The notes under the pieces: model-generated | Seen by the model: the letters and a program-made list of their open reading frames with translations, nothing else | Database searches by the model: none | What the model was told of the DNA's origin: nothing | Made by a program: the position numbers and the translations under genes | Assembly (NCBI GenBank): GCA_025174535.1 | Contig: JALBUN010000006.1 | Span: 1,240,001-1,304,000 of the forward strand | Direction: 5' to 3' | Source: Cantharellus purpuraceus | Lineage: Eukaryota > Basidiomycota > Agaricomycetes > Cantharellales > Hydnaceae | Length of the DNA: 64,000 bases | Part shown: in pieces, positions 10,689 through 21,547 of the stretch | Position numbering within the stretch: the stretch's first letter is position 1 | Layout: every line of letters starts with the position of its first letter

Positions 10689-13626
10689 ATGGCCACTGAA
10701 GAGCCCCAAGCCTCCACTAGCAAGCTTAGCGCACCCTCTTCTACTTTTTCGTTCACTGCGCCATTCCCTCTGCGCGGAAATAGTCTTTCATCTTCAAAGC
10801 AAAGAAGGGTATCCCTGCCTTCCTCTCCGAGGGTCTTGCCGACACCAGGCTGGCCGTTCCGTGACGAAATGGGGTTGGAAGCAATGTCCTCCAGTGGGTC
10901 AGGATCAATGACTGCTGATAAGGACAAGAAACTGCGCAAGGTCGAGCCAGATATGGCGACTGTTTCCATGGAAGAGTCTATCCCCTCCAGCCTAGAGAGG
11001 AAGCAACGTAAGAAGTGGACCATGGAGGAGACGCAGATGTTGGTAGACGGGTGTAACAGGGTATGATGTCGCGTTCACTTGGGCTCTACAACTCATAGTA
11101 ATGCTCTGCATAAAGTGGGGAGTGGGGAATTGGAAAATAATACTCAATGACCCAGCATTTACATTTCACAATCGGTCGCCGGTAGACCTAAAGGATCGGT
11201 ATGTGGTGTTATTCTGCGTTGACTCTTGCTCATCGCGAGGTAGATTCCGAACTTATTTTCCCGACGCGTACAAGCAACACTATCCGAATGCAAAGACCCA
11301 TCTTTCCTCGAAAGTAAGGTCGGCACTTCCAGATGGATCCTCGATATTTGAGAAGACTCGAAGCAAAAAGCGAAGACCGTTCACTCCCGAGGAAGATGAG
11401 GCATTGAAGCGCGGCTATGACAAGGTACGGTTTCTCGTGTTACTATCATCTAATAAGCTCAAGACGCACACGTTTGTCTAGCATGGCACATTGTGGGCTT
11501 TAATTTTGAAAGATCCCGTTTTCCATGCCAAAAATCGTAGATCAACGGATCTGAGAGATAGGTTTCGTAACGCGTTTCCTGACCTTTACGAAGCGGCAGG
11601 TTATAAACCAAGGAACAATGCGTCGAAGAAAAAGAAAGGAAGCGAAGGTCTCCCGGTACCTGTTGTATCAGATCCCGGATATGATGGCTCCAAGGAATCA
11701 CCGGCAAAGAGGCCATTGAGACGGAGGCGAGCAAGCACAGCGACCGGATTGAAGTCGAGTCATACTAGGAGGGGGATGCTAGAAAGTACGACGTGCTCTG
11801 ATTCTGAGGAGAGCTCGGATGGGGAGGAGGGCCTGAGAGATGAAGCCATCCGAGTTTCTAAGCAGCGACCTGAAGTTGGACACGATGAAGTCACGCCCCA
11901 GCCTGCAGACCCTGTGGAACGAGGTCAATCTGCCAAGGTATGCTTGACCGACTTACCTAGAAGCCCCCTCGAACCCTCTGGAGGAGTCCCGCCAAACACT
12001 CTCTCGACTAGATCGACAGCCTCCCTCTCTCTTTCCGAAGCGACCGACTCTTCTCAAGCTCGACCCTGGTCATTACCAGACCATGCGGTCCAAGGCCAAG
12101 GCCATAACCCTAATTGGGTGCCTGCGAGTTCCCCTTCACCCGGTCGCGTGCCCCATGCCGATATTTTCCTCTCGTCCCAGGCGTCCCCTCCTTCGAATAA
12201 TATACGCCGAGGGAGCGACGGCCTACACACAGTGATTGGAAAATCTGCCTGGGTTCCAGAGGATTGGCTGTCGGCAAACCCAAGGCTCGAATCCTCACAC
12301 CCAAACTCTAGTAGTTCATCTTTCATCGGTGGTCCGTCGCCAGCGCCGTCCTCCCCATTCTCATTCTCCCCATCCTCCCATGGAGTAATGGATCGATATG
12401 ATTTATTCCCGACGAATATTGCAGCACACAATCACGAATATACCTCTTCGGAAGTAGGTTATGGCGATCGTGACACCCATTCTGCATTCTCCGAAGCCGA
12501 CATGTTTAATCCAGCCACTGCAAGTTTCCGTGGCTTCACCCATCACTCTAATTATGCAGGAGATCTTATCTTTGCCGCTGGTCGTCCGCAACACTCACCT
12601 AGCCATCTCGGTGGAGGTCTAGCAATAAACGAAAGAGGATTAGAGAGTTTGGAGGATTCCAACATTAGACGTATGGGGCTCCGCTCAGGACTTCCAGGCA
12701 TCGACGAAATTCCTTTGGCAGCAATCAGGCTACAAGATCGTGGGGACGCTGATATGGGGGAGGCCCAACTCGTCCACTCACGCGGAGCCTCAACTCCGCC
12801 GGACGAAGAGATGTCTGCAATACCGCCTGACCTCGATTTCCAAATAGCACCATTGTCAACTGAGATTCTCGCTGCAACTCCTACGTCTCTTACTAATCCC
12901 ATGTCACCTATCGACTTGCACTCAAACGTGCAGCTGGCTGTCCCTAAATCTAGACAAGCAGCCGCTGAGCAGGTTAATGTCCATCACCAGCATCTTGGGT
13001 CATCGTCGCACTATCGATCGTTTTCACAGCCTCCCGCAGAGCACAGAACCAATCACGACCACTCGCCTACCCCGTCCCAATCTCATGCTAGTAGTCCCTT
13101 CCCGAACTCCACGCGTACTCAATCACTATTCGACCCATCCCAGCCGCCGAGTCTTAACGAACCGTGGCGTTCCATTGATCTCACTGACCTCCCTTTCCTG
13201 GACCTTCACTACTACACGTCCAACAGCATTCACGCGCAAACGATGGCGCTCTTACAGGACCCAGTTGTGGAATCCAGCGACAACGCAGCACAAGCACTCG
13301 ACCTAGCGTCGGGTGTCAACTTTGGAAATGGCGCAGGTCAAGGACATGGCAGTAATAATAATCATCACCATCATCTTCACCATCATCTTCATTCTGCAGG
13401 GATCGCACCCGCGCAGTTGCATGCTCACACTCCGTCACACTACCACTCCCTTGCACAGGCACAGCTCCAGACAAACTCTGCGACGGTCGCACCGGCTGCG
13501 ACGATTGTACGACCTAATTATCATCACATTAGGGTACAGTCTGCTGCATCGCCGGATGATCTGCTGCTGAAGAAGGGTGAGAATAAACGAAAGAGGGTGA
13601 GTTGGGACGGAGGGCTAGCTTCATGA
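10689..13626 (+). CDS. Double-Myb telobox DNA-binding protein (Tay1/Teb1-type), 926 aa
   Basis: Exons 10689-11060, 11116-11198, 11244-11424 and 11482-13626 stay in frame. Two SANT/Myb units lie at residues about 105-155 and 195-245. The first has KKWTMEETQMLVDGCNRW, then VGNWKIILND; the second has RRPFTPEEDEALKRGYDKH, then LWALILKDPVF. Each ends in a telobox-like helix: PVDLKDRFRTYFP and STDLRDRFRNAFP. Two telobox Mybs in tandem are characteristic of Tay1/Teb1 proteins, which bind double-stranded telomeric repeats or related promoter sites. The remaining 680 residues are low-complexity (Ser/Pro/His-rich, with a His run near residue 845) and carry a KRRR basic patch near 275. The ATG at 10689 has no earlier in-frame ATG. 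A role at telomeres is inferred from the family. Confidence 0.8.
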
Positions 13627-13875
13627 CACTGCATGAGTTCCAGAGGGGTTCATTTTCTTTTCTTTTCTGCCATTGATACATTTGCATTGCTTCATTTTTC
13701 ACATTTTTTCCCCGTTGCATCGTGACGTCGTCTAGTCGCACTATTACTATGCATTGCATTGATCCCAGACAGCGCGCTTGACCAGTAGAGACATTAGGCT
13801 GTTAAAGTACGGTATTGTAGGTTTGCTGCGTAAGATATTTTCAGGCAGCTGCAGGAATATATATTCAAATCGCAA

Positions 13876-15456
13876 CTACGCGTTCGCGAACAGCTCTGGC
13901 GTCGTCTGGCTAACAAAGTGTTCTACCTTGTTGAGCTTTTCGCACCAGGCAGTGAGGCGGTCGGCGAGCTGGTCAATCTGTAGACGTGAAAGTACCCGAG
14001 GCTGCACCCATGTAATCTGCGCCTTCTCATCGACTTGGTCGAGAGTCCCGCGGATGAGCTTTAGGCTGATAGAAAATTGTGTAAATGAGATCCGTCGAGA
14101 TAAGAGGTGATCATACCTTAGTGCTTTCATTACCAGATGTTCGACTTCGTCAACTGGTAATCGAGTTTCGTGGGCGATCGCCTGGAAGGACATGGTACGG
14201 TCTTCCGCAGGTCGCTTGAATACCGACTCAATAAGCGCCATCAAGCAAATCTTTTGTCTCAAGAACGGGTAGTTTTCTTGTAAAATGGGCTGGGTGAGAT
14301 GATGAGCGGATGCGAGACCATAGTTTAGTCTGAAAACACGCACTTCTTTAGGGAAAAGAGGTGCCAGGGATTCAAATTTGCCAATGTTGCCTTCGTTAAA
14401 TGTGAAGAGCAACTTCTTGATCCATTCGTGTGGGGTGTTGTCGAGTGAGTCAAGAATGGGGTGCATGAGCTGAAGTCCAAAAGGGTTTTGGTGGGTCCTC
14501 AGCCAAAAGGTACGACACCGAAACACTCACGAGCTCCCCAAAGTTGTATATTGTATCTCCCAAGAACGCAGAGATACCGAGGTCATGCGCGCGTTGTAGA
14601 CGATCCTCTGGGGTAAGATCTGTGGCAGGGTCTATACAAGCAAGGAATAGTAAAGAGTGTTTGTAGTATGGAGCATATTCGGCTTTGGCCTGATATTCGC
14701 TTTAAAAACGACATCAAGCGGGATATTTTGAAACCCACCTTGTAGTAGTCAGCTGCTACGCTGTAATATGCAGCGTTCACAGATTGGTCGACACCATCCA
14801 GGTCGTCAAGGATCTATAATGCTGGTCAACACAGGGAGGGGACAGTACAGTGGCTTGTGGCACACCTTCCCAGCTTCGTCCATATCCGCCTTTGTCCCTA
14901 GGAGATCCCCATACAGTAACTTTGCATGTGCCAATGTCGACAGCAGCAAAACATAGGCCTCTGCGAACTTGGTCTTGTTCATTCGCGACAATAGAGAGGT
15001 AAGGAAAGCGAGGTGTGCAGCGGGGTCTGTGAAGCCATAACGTCAGTGAATATACGTAGCATCACAACTTACGATGGTAAGGCATACCATCGAATTCCTT
15101 CGAGACTTTAGCACCCATCTGAACGAGAGTGAGCTGGTTGATCCTAGTCTCGAAATCGCGCACGAATCGCTCGAACACGTCGACCCGGTAGGGTTTGGAT
15201 AATGGGTGGTCGAAGAAGCCGGACACGGACTGTGTGAGCTGGTGCCATAGCCTGTAATATGCGTGTTTATTAGTTTAGGAACCAATGTGAATGGTATGCC
15301 ATGGCACGCGTACTTTCTGCGGTGGAGATTTCTGAACGACTCGATGAATGGGTGGAGCTCGACTGGTGCAGTGGAGAGGGCGGTAGTTAAATAGGCGTCG
15401 ACATCTAGTTTTGGTGGCTTGTCAACCTGCATCTGTGTTGAGCTTTCTCCACTCAT
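13876..15456 (-). CDS. RPN9: 26S proteasome regulatory subunit Rpn9 (PSMD13)
   Basis: A multi-exon minus-strand gene. Joined exons read MSGESSTQMQVDKPPKLDVD, LWHQLTQSVSGFFDHP, RVDVFERFVRDFETRINQLT, KTKFAEAYVLLLSTLAHAKL, ILDDLDGVDQSVNAAYY, APYYKHSLLFLACID and GISAFLGDTIYNFGELLMHP. They finish in a PCI domain (RQKICLMALIESVFKRP, HETRLPVDEVEHLVMKAL) and WVQPRVLSRLQIDQLADRL. This is the non-ATPase lid subunit Rpn9, which helps place Rpn10 in the 19S particle. The C-terminus (HFVSQTTPELFANA) ends at 13876, 249 bp from the convergent Myb gene. Introns near 14100 and 14320 are my best choices. Confidence 0.9.
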
Positions 15457-16667
15457 GATGTATATACCGTAGGTAGGTGGTCAGCTCGAAACGTTGACCA
15501 GCGCCTCGCGCTTTTGGAATCGGGGCCGCGTCAGCTCCGACGCGCCGTCACTAAAATATTTTCTGATTGACATACATACTTACGTGCAAGACGAGCGAAG
15601 TTTCTCGTGTTGATGTTGAACGTAGAAGCCACAAGAAGCTTCGCCGATAATGCTTCAAGTTGGATCCATGGCCAGTTTCAGAAAATCGGTTCATACTGAG
15701 GACAGCTTGGATATTAACTCTGCTAGTGAGCATAGACTTCAAGGTAGGAGATTAATCACAGGTCAACTGCGGTTTATATGTCATGAACTAGCTGACAGGC
15801 AAGTGAAAGAATGCAGGGATATAATTTCTAGAATTGATACGGTTCCAAAACAAATTTAAGGAGGGTAATAATGTTATGCAGTAATGCAGACATGATCTGG
15901 GGAAAGACGGGAAAAATGAATCGTAGCCTGGGCACATAAATGCCTCAGTACTTGATTAATCATACGAAAAGTGGTTCTACAGCGCAAAGTGCGTATAGCC
16001 GTTAGTCTCAGTGGCATTCGGACTGGGAGATAATTTTTTTGCTTACAAGATACGACTCATGAGATCACACAGTACCCATTGAACCCCTGCTGAGTATCCG
16101 CATTAACAGGTGACTCCGCCTCTTGGTGGGCTGCCAACAGCCAAATCGTAGTGATGGAGTCCATATAGATTTGAGGATGTTGTTCAATCTTTCACTCGAT
16201 GTACTTGTCTTGGGTGTCTGTAAAGTCGTAGACTTCGTTACCCCCATGGTAGGCTTTTAAAGGAATCCTTCTATAGAACTTTAAACATGATTCATTGATT
16301 AATCATAATTTCCGAAAAACAATGGGACTATGGAGGACAATAGATGCAGCCACCTCGATTGTGTACTTAATAGATGAGTAGATGGAGCCTGGCTGCATTA
16401 GCTGGCTATTGGGTGCCGCGTTTGTTTTTGAGTTTTGACAATACTTCAATGCATCCTGGGGCGGTGGTATATATTTAAAGACAATGGCATGACTGTAAGC
16501 TCCGCTTGAATATTCAATATCCGACCACGTGCTGTTCATTGTGTGTCTAAGCGACGCATACTGTCACATTGTCCGGTTCCGCCTTTATAAATAAGCAGCT
16601 TGTCTATAAAAGAGAAGAATCAGTGTACTTTTAAAACCATATATCATCTTCTCATCCCCTCGACATC
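15457..16667. other. Left flank of the mating locus, no gene seen
   Basis: Only short open frames without family resemblance. It forms the upstream region of RPN9 (minus) and of pheromone 1 (plus). GGACAATA at about 16335 and CATTGTCC at 16567-16574 resemble the element described for the mating genes. Confidence 0.5.
16605..16612 (+). promoter_or_regulatory. TATA-like box of pheromone gene 1
   Basis: TATAAAAG lies 56 bp upstream of the pheromone ATG at 16668. A second A/T element (TATAAATA) is about 20 bp further upstream. The CATTGTCC element at 16567 precedes both. Confidence 0.45.
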
Positions 16668-16787
16668 ATGGACACATTCTCGCTCATATTCCCTGTTACA
16701 CTAACCCTCACCACAAATGACGAAACTGAGGGCCTCGTCAATTCTGACTCATCACATCCCCCTGGTGGGTACTGCGTAGTTGTTTAG
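16668..16787 (+). CDS. Lipopeptide mating pheromone precursor 1 (CaaX, ends CVVV), 39 aa
   Basis: A 39-codon intronless frame begins MDTFS and ends GGYCVVV followed by TAG. A cysteine plus two aliphatic residues and a terminal residue at the C-terminus is a CaaX box. In basidiomycete pheromone precursors this is farnesylated, the aaX is removed and the cysteine is carboxyl-methylated, giving a short secreted lipopeptide. The MD(T/S)F start is usual for these genes. The mature peptide is probably the last 8-12 residues before the cysteine, in the segment SDSSHPPGGYC; no clear E-R/E-H type cleavage pair is visible. It lies 839 bp from the 3' end of a STE3 receptor, facing it. It is too short for standard gene callers. 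Confidence 0.85.
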   Translation: MDTFSLIFPVTLTLTTNDETEGLVNSDSSHPPGGYCVVV

Positions 16788-17626
16788 ACGACGTGAGTTC
16801 GTTCTAGATCATGCCCTCGATTTCAGCTTCACCGACGGTTTTATGTGTATCAGTACACCATGAATCAGGTTTTGATCTGATCTGTGGTCACTGTCTTCCG
16901 CGAAAGGTGATATCGATTTTATTCAGCAGGAATCTTGTTGTAGTGCGGTTGAACGGGTCATGTCTTAATTTCGTTCCGCGCATGATTCTGACTGCGTCAT
17001 TTAATTTAAACATCAATGTTATAAAGTCCGTTCACGACCGATCACTGGTAATCAATATCTACACTGAAATGCCAATGTTGTGGCACGCCCGTAGCACGTC
17101 AATATCAATATAACCTACATCCGCAAAGCTTCAAATGTAGCAAGTGGATCCCATTATCCGTTCAGTAGGCCCCCAAAACCAAGAAGCAATCGACCGGACC
17201 CGCGATGACATCTGTTAGATTAGAACTTGCAGTAGGCTGAACCGTGACGCCAAATTGCAAAGATCCGTTCCGTCATAACCATGAAATAGATTAGGACGAA
17301 GTTTAGAGTGATCAGATATATTCATATATTGTTCTTAGTCACCTCCCTTACGTACGTCTGAAACATTCGACTAGTACTTAGGGTGGATGGTACAAAACAG
17401 TGGTGCGAGATCATATTAATTTCAATCATGAAAGCAAACATATAAGATGAGAATGTAATCACTGTAGTTGGAGTGTGACGTATGAGGAAGGATGAATGGG
17501 TGGTGACATCGTGAGCCCAAGGACAGAAGGAAGCAATGTTCGTTGAGGTCCAAACCACGTTAAAAAATACTGATGTACAATTCTCATAATGAATTTTTTA
17601 ACCTTCAAGTGAGCACTTCCAAGATG
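16788..17626. other. Spacer between pheromone 1 and receptor 1
   Basis: AT-rich; a 100-codon plus-strand frame (16811-17113) has no family features and probably lies in the pheromone 3' region. No RNA gene or second CaaX peptide was found. Confidence 0.4.
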
Positions 17627-19427
17627 TTATGTCATAGTCGAATCTGTTTGAGGGAAGGCGTTATCTGTGGCTTGTATATCTTCATGTCGCCCCAAATTAG
17701 TAGAGACAGCTAGGGCATGGATTGGTTCTTCTACAGGGTACGGCTGATGGTTGCTGTCTGATTGAAGAGAGTATGATATATCCAAGGATACTTGTGCTCT
17801 GGGCGTGAAAGAGGGGGATGCGGATTGTGGAGCACTTGTCGAAGTTTCATCGGGTACAGGCCCTGTGAATGCACGAGTGCATGCATGACATGGCTGTGTT
17901 GAACCACGAAGACAGGTTGAGGGCCACGACCATGAACTTTGAGGCCGGGGTACATTTTCCAAGTCCCCCGTCGACGAGTGTTCCGAGACTGACGCTGAAG
18001 AAAGCTTGGAAGGGGGAGGAGAATGTTTGTAAGACTGTCGCATCCAAGGCCGAACGCAATCAACTTTAATTGGTGTCTCAAAAGGCCCTTTTGTTCCCGG
18101 TAGCTTGAGTGATGAGTCGACCCAAACTTTAGATCCATATCCCAAAGCATCTTCGGAGAGTGTGACATTCTCGCCAAATCTGGTCATATCATAAATTTAC
18201 TCGTGGCAATGCCAAGCAGTTATGAGAGACTCACCTAGATGTCGGTAGCTCAAAACTGGAATTATGGAACTTCGGTTTCTTCAACTGTTGCAACCAATCC
18301 GGGCGACAAAGCCAAGCCACGGTTGCCTTATAATCAGAGATAGCTTCTTGCCCAAAGGCGAAGAAAACAAAAAAGGAGACACATGAAATGGGCACAATCC
18401 ACCACTGCCAAATCAACTGCGTGGTATACATGGGGGGGATAATAAACGCTGGGAAAACGGCTACGCGTGAGAAGTTCGAGTGCACGTTTTCCCAGCTGAT
18501 CCAGGGTCGCAAACCAGTGAAGGAATTGAAGTAGATCAGGTAGGCGTTGACTCCTGTGTCCCACGCCATTTCAAAAACAGCGAGGGCCATTAAACGGAAG
18601 TAGCGACTAGGACTAAGAGCAGAGCTGGAATCGCGGAGGTGCACAGCAAACTCAATCCGACGCCGCAGGAAATGTCGGAGAGCCAGAGCTTCAGCGATTA
18701 GTTAGCTATTACATAGAGTTGCCTATAAAAATAAACATACCGGCATACACGAAGGATGTTAGGGACATGAGAAATGGGGGCACCCATAAAAGCATGATGG
18801 CGGCAAGAGAGAAATACACGGGAGGATAACATCCGAAGTCTTCGATTATGTCTAACCGATGGCCTTGCACGACATAATCTTCAGAAATATAGATCATAAA
18901 TAAAGATAGCAATGAAGATCCAAGTGACCACCCACGAAGTGCCATGGATACGATGGGAAGACCAAAGCACATTCCAAATTCAAATATTTGACGTCGACGC
19001 TTGTCTGATGTGAAAGTCCGCACGTTCCGGGACGACGATACATGCTCAAGGTGACGAAGAACACACAATGCAGAGGCAGGTACTGCATATGTGAATCCTA
19101 TGGTAATCTTGGTAGCTGAGACAAGAAGTTCCATAAGATATAGACAACTGACGATGCCGCCACCGAAACTTACTAATGTCACACCATACTTGGAACTTGA
19201 CGTCCGCATTACCAGCCCAAAGGAGAGAGTTCACCCCTCGTATGATGCTGACCACTGTTAACCAGATAATCAAAGCTACGGTGCAGATACTCCCGGCCTG
19301 TGCAGAGACTTAGAGATGTGATTGTGTCTGATAAACAAGAGTAACACACTCTGATATGTGAGGGTAATGAGCACAAAACGAGAGGAATAGATAGAAAAGC
19401 GGCCACGGCGAGCTCTGCGTGACGCAT
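17627..19427 (-). CDS. STE3: STE3-type pheromone receptor 1 (seven-helix GPCR)
   Basis: Six or seven exons on the minus strand. The start MRHAELAVAAFLSIPLVLC is helix 1. Exons then give AGSICTVALIIWLTVVSIIR (helix 2), NSLLWAGNADVKFQVWCDI, TKITIGFTYAVPASALC (helix 3), the DKRRR loop, YVVQGHRLDIIEDFGC, the helix-5 segment around WVPPFLMSLTSFVYA, LRHFLRRRIEF, then GLRPWISWENVHSNFSRV and IWQWWIVPISCVSFFVFF. These are signature segments of class D Ste3 receptors, which sit in the plasma membrane and bind farnesylated pheromone. A Ser/Pro/Thr-rich cytoplasmic tail of about 185 residues is encoded by the last exon and ends DSTMT. Exon borders match those of receptor 2, so the pair is probably an old tandem duplication. 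Which pheromone it recognises cannot be read from the sequence. Confidence 0.92.
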
Positions 19428-19521
19428 GTTTGTAACAGTCTAACTTGAGGAAGTAGGTGGAGGAGCGAAGCTGCCGGTAAGGAATCATATTTTACGGCGC
19501 CACTACAAGTTCCTAAGTAGC

Positions 19522-19535
19522 CAAAGGACAATGGG
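19522..19535 (-). promoter_or_regulatory. Shared 14-bp element upstream of receptor 1
   Basis: CAAAGGACAATGGG on the plus strand (CCCATTGTCCTTTG towards the gene), 95 bp upstream of the receptor 1 ATG. The same 14 bases occur upstream of receptor 2. The core resembles HMG-box sites (ATTGT, CTTTG), the class bound by mating regulators such as Prf1. A second CCCATTGT lies near 19580. Confidence 0.55.
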
Positions 19536-19806
19536 AAACCCACGGTGCTGGAAGTAGGGGATTAAAGTTTGTGGAAGGCCCATTGTACTCGTTTTTTTTT
19601 TTTTTTGATTACGTAAGGCTCGTAGGTCATCGACTCGTTCACCTCGGTTTTTCATTTGTTTCCGAGGCACTACTAATGTATGTTGGATTTCAAACCGCGC
19701 GTACCATTATGGACGCGTAGCGTTGTATTAATATGTGTACCAATGGCTCGTGCTTTTATCTCTCTGAGCTTCAAGCTGTAGGATATATTCTTGCAGTTGT
19801 AATTGT

Positions 19807-19843
19807 CTCACCTCAGCGCTTCTGTCACTTGCGCTGAGGTGAG
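19807..19843. repeat. Perfect 13-bp inverted repeat (hairpin)
   Basis: Arms CTCACCTCAGCGC (19807-19819) and GCGCTGAGGTGAG (19831-19843) flank an 11-base loop. The loop and right-arm unit (AGCGCT..TGTCACTTGCGCTG) recurs imperfectly from 19914, where the outer pairing is lost. Confidence 0.75.
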
Positions 19844-21547
19844 TAAGTCCGTCTAGTCGTATGTTCCGTATTCTGATGGTCCTCAGTTGCATACTAGGTA
19901 ACCATGACTACATAGCGCTCTTGTCACTTGCGCTGGGTTGTATGCTAGCTCCTCCGTGTTGTCATAAGTCTCTACTCATTCGTATGTGTTGTATTAGAGT
20001 GTATTTGTTTACCAATAATTATTGGTTCGGCATATGCCAGGTTCACTGACAATTACACACCACGACCGTGAGAATATTAAGTCTGACATGTCTAATTACC
20101 ACTACATGCAGTGCCCTGTCGCATACTCCATACCTATTCTGTAATATACGCTCACCATCTTGATCGGGACTCAGCTTGAGATCATAAGACGCAACACTAG
20201 CTACCGTATTGACCATGTTTATTACCAGATCATCATCCTCAATACTTGAAGGGGTGGTAGTGGGGACGGTTTCATCAATGTTGAATTTATAATTTAGTGT
20301 GGCAAGCAGAGCCTCTCTGAAAGTCCAGAGGACACCGTGGCGAATATGCAGGAAACCACGTGTTCAGGCGCTATTGATGGGTCCAGCGCTTATATCATCT
20401 TCCTGACAATAACTATTGGTTACTTGATAATTGGCAAACAAATACACTCTATTGCAGATAAGAAATCGGCCATTTATAATACATAAATATTTACGTTACT
20501 GGCACATTATCCTCATAGACAGTCGGCTTCATGAAACACACGGCATCTATTGCTGATTATTGAATAAGTAGCGCTAATTACATGGGCTTGAGGAATATCT
20601 ACTATGTTTTGCCCTTCACCTTGGTTGGTAATGATCCGTTGGGAGTCCTGCTGGCAAAGCGCTGAAGCTAACAGTGACGGTGAGAGATAACACTGAAATC
20701 TTTGACTACTCTGGGTCTCTGTACCTTCCATTTCACCCCATCTCCCTGCTCATCAAGGGCTCTGTCTGGGCTCTCGGATATGAGAATTCATGAGGGATTG
20801 TCCATGTACTCATCTTAATCTCATGATCCTGTTGCACAAATGACTCCTACAATTTCATGTGTGTATTTCTTTCTCAGCTCACCTAGTCATTGTCCAGGGT
20901 GTGTTCATTAATGTCTGCCTCCAAGTTGAACAGTGTCCTAGCCTTTCACTGTCATGGTTTGAACGTTTGAGGCTCAGTGGCACTTAAGTATGTATTGTTC
21001 CTCAAGGCCTCAGGCCTCAAAATGGACTTATTTGCAAGCCTGAACGTCTGCAAATGACAAATCGAATTAATAGCGGGGCCACGGTAGGAAGCTGACATGT
21101 AATCACGACCGCAATTTATTTATCCATATTACTTATCACTTCTGCCACGCGGAGCCCTGGCTATATAGCACAATCACAATTTATGGTACAATGAAGAGCA
21201 AAGTAAACTTGAACCCGGCCGTTACTGGCCCGGCCAGACTCCTAGTCAGCAGCTATTCTGCGCACCTTGTCTCCGATCGAAGGCATTTGATAAGATACTG
21301 TTAATTGTCTCGTAGTTGGTTAACCAGTGTTAGAGGAAAATGCTCCGACTATATCAGTCTGATCATTGAGTCATTTACAGTAGACCCCGTATTATGTAGT
21401 ACAAGTTGACACGTTTACTATAGCAATTAATGATACAGTTCGGCAGTGTTTCTATATTAACTGCCAGAGGGAGAACCCAACAGGTGAGGGGATGGCAGTA
21501 ATGGGAAAGCGAAAGAATGGCCCGCCAGATCACGAATAAAGTTCAAG

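Larger units (their letters stand above)
19428..21547. other. Receptor-receptor spacer
   Basis: About 2.1 kb with no recognisable gene. It contains a poly-T run near 19594, a 13-bp perfect hairpin at 19807-19843, an imperfect repeat of part of that unit 99 bp later, and CATTGTCC at 20888. No CaaX peptide was found near that last motif on either strand. Confidence 0.45.

Noticed and set aside
12054..12902. Minus-strand frames inside the Myb gene
   Set aside because: Antisense shadows of a low-complexity exon.
16811..17113. 100-codon frame downstream of pheromone 1
   Set aside because: No domain, no plausible promoter of its own, and located in the likely 3' region.
20513..20731. Short minus-strand frame starting MEGTETQSS as a third pheromone
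   Set aside because: It ends ADCL with no CaaX box, and the length and composition do not fit.
20910..20970. Short plus-strand frame after the CATTGTCC site at 20888 as a pheromone
   Set aside because: It ends CHGLNV, so no cysteine is four residues from the end.
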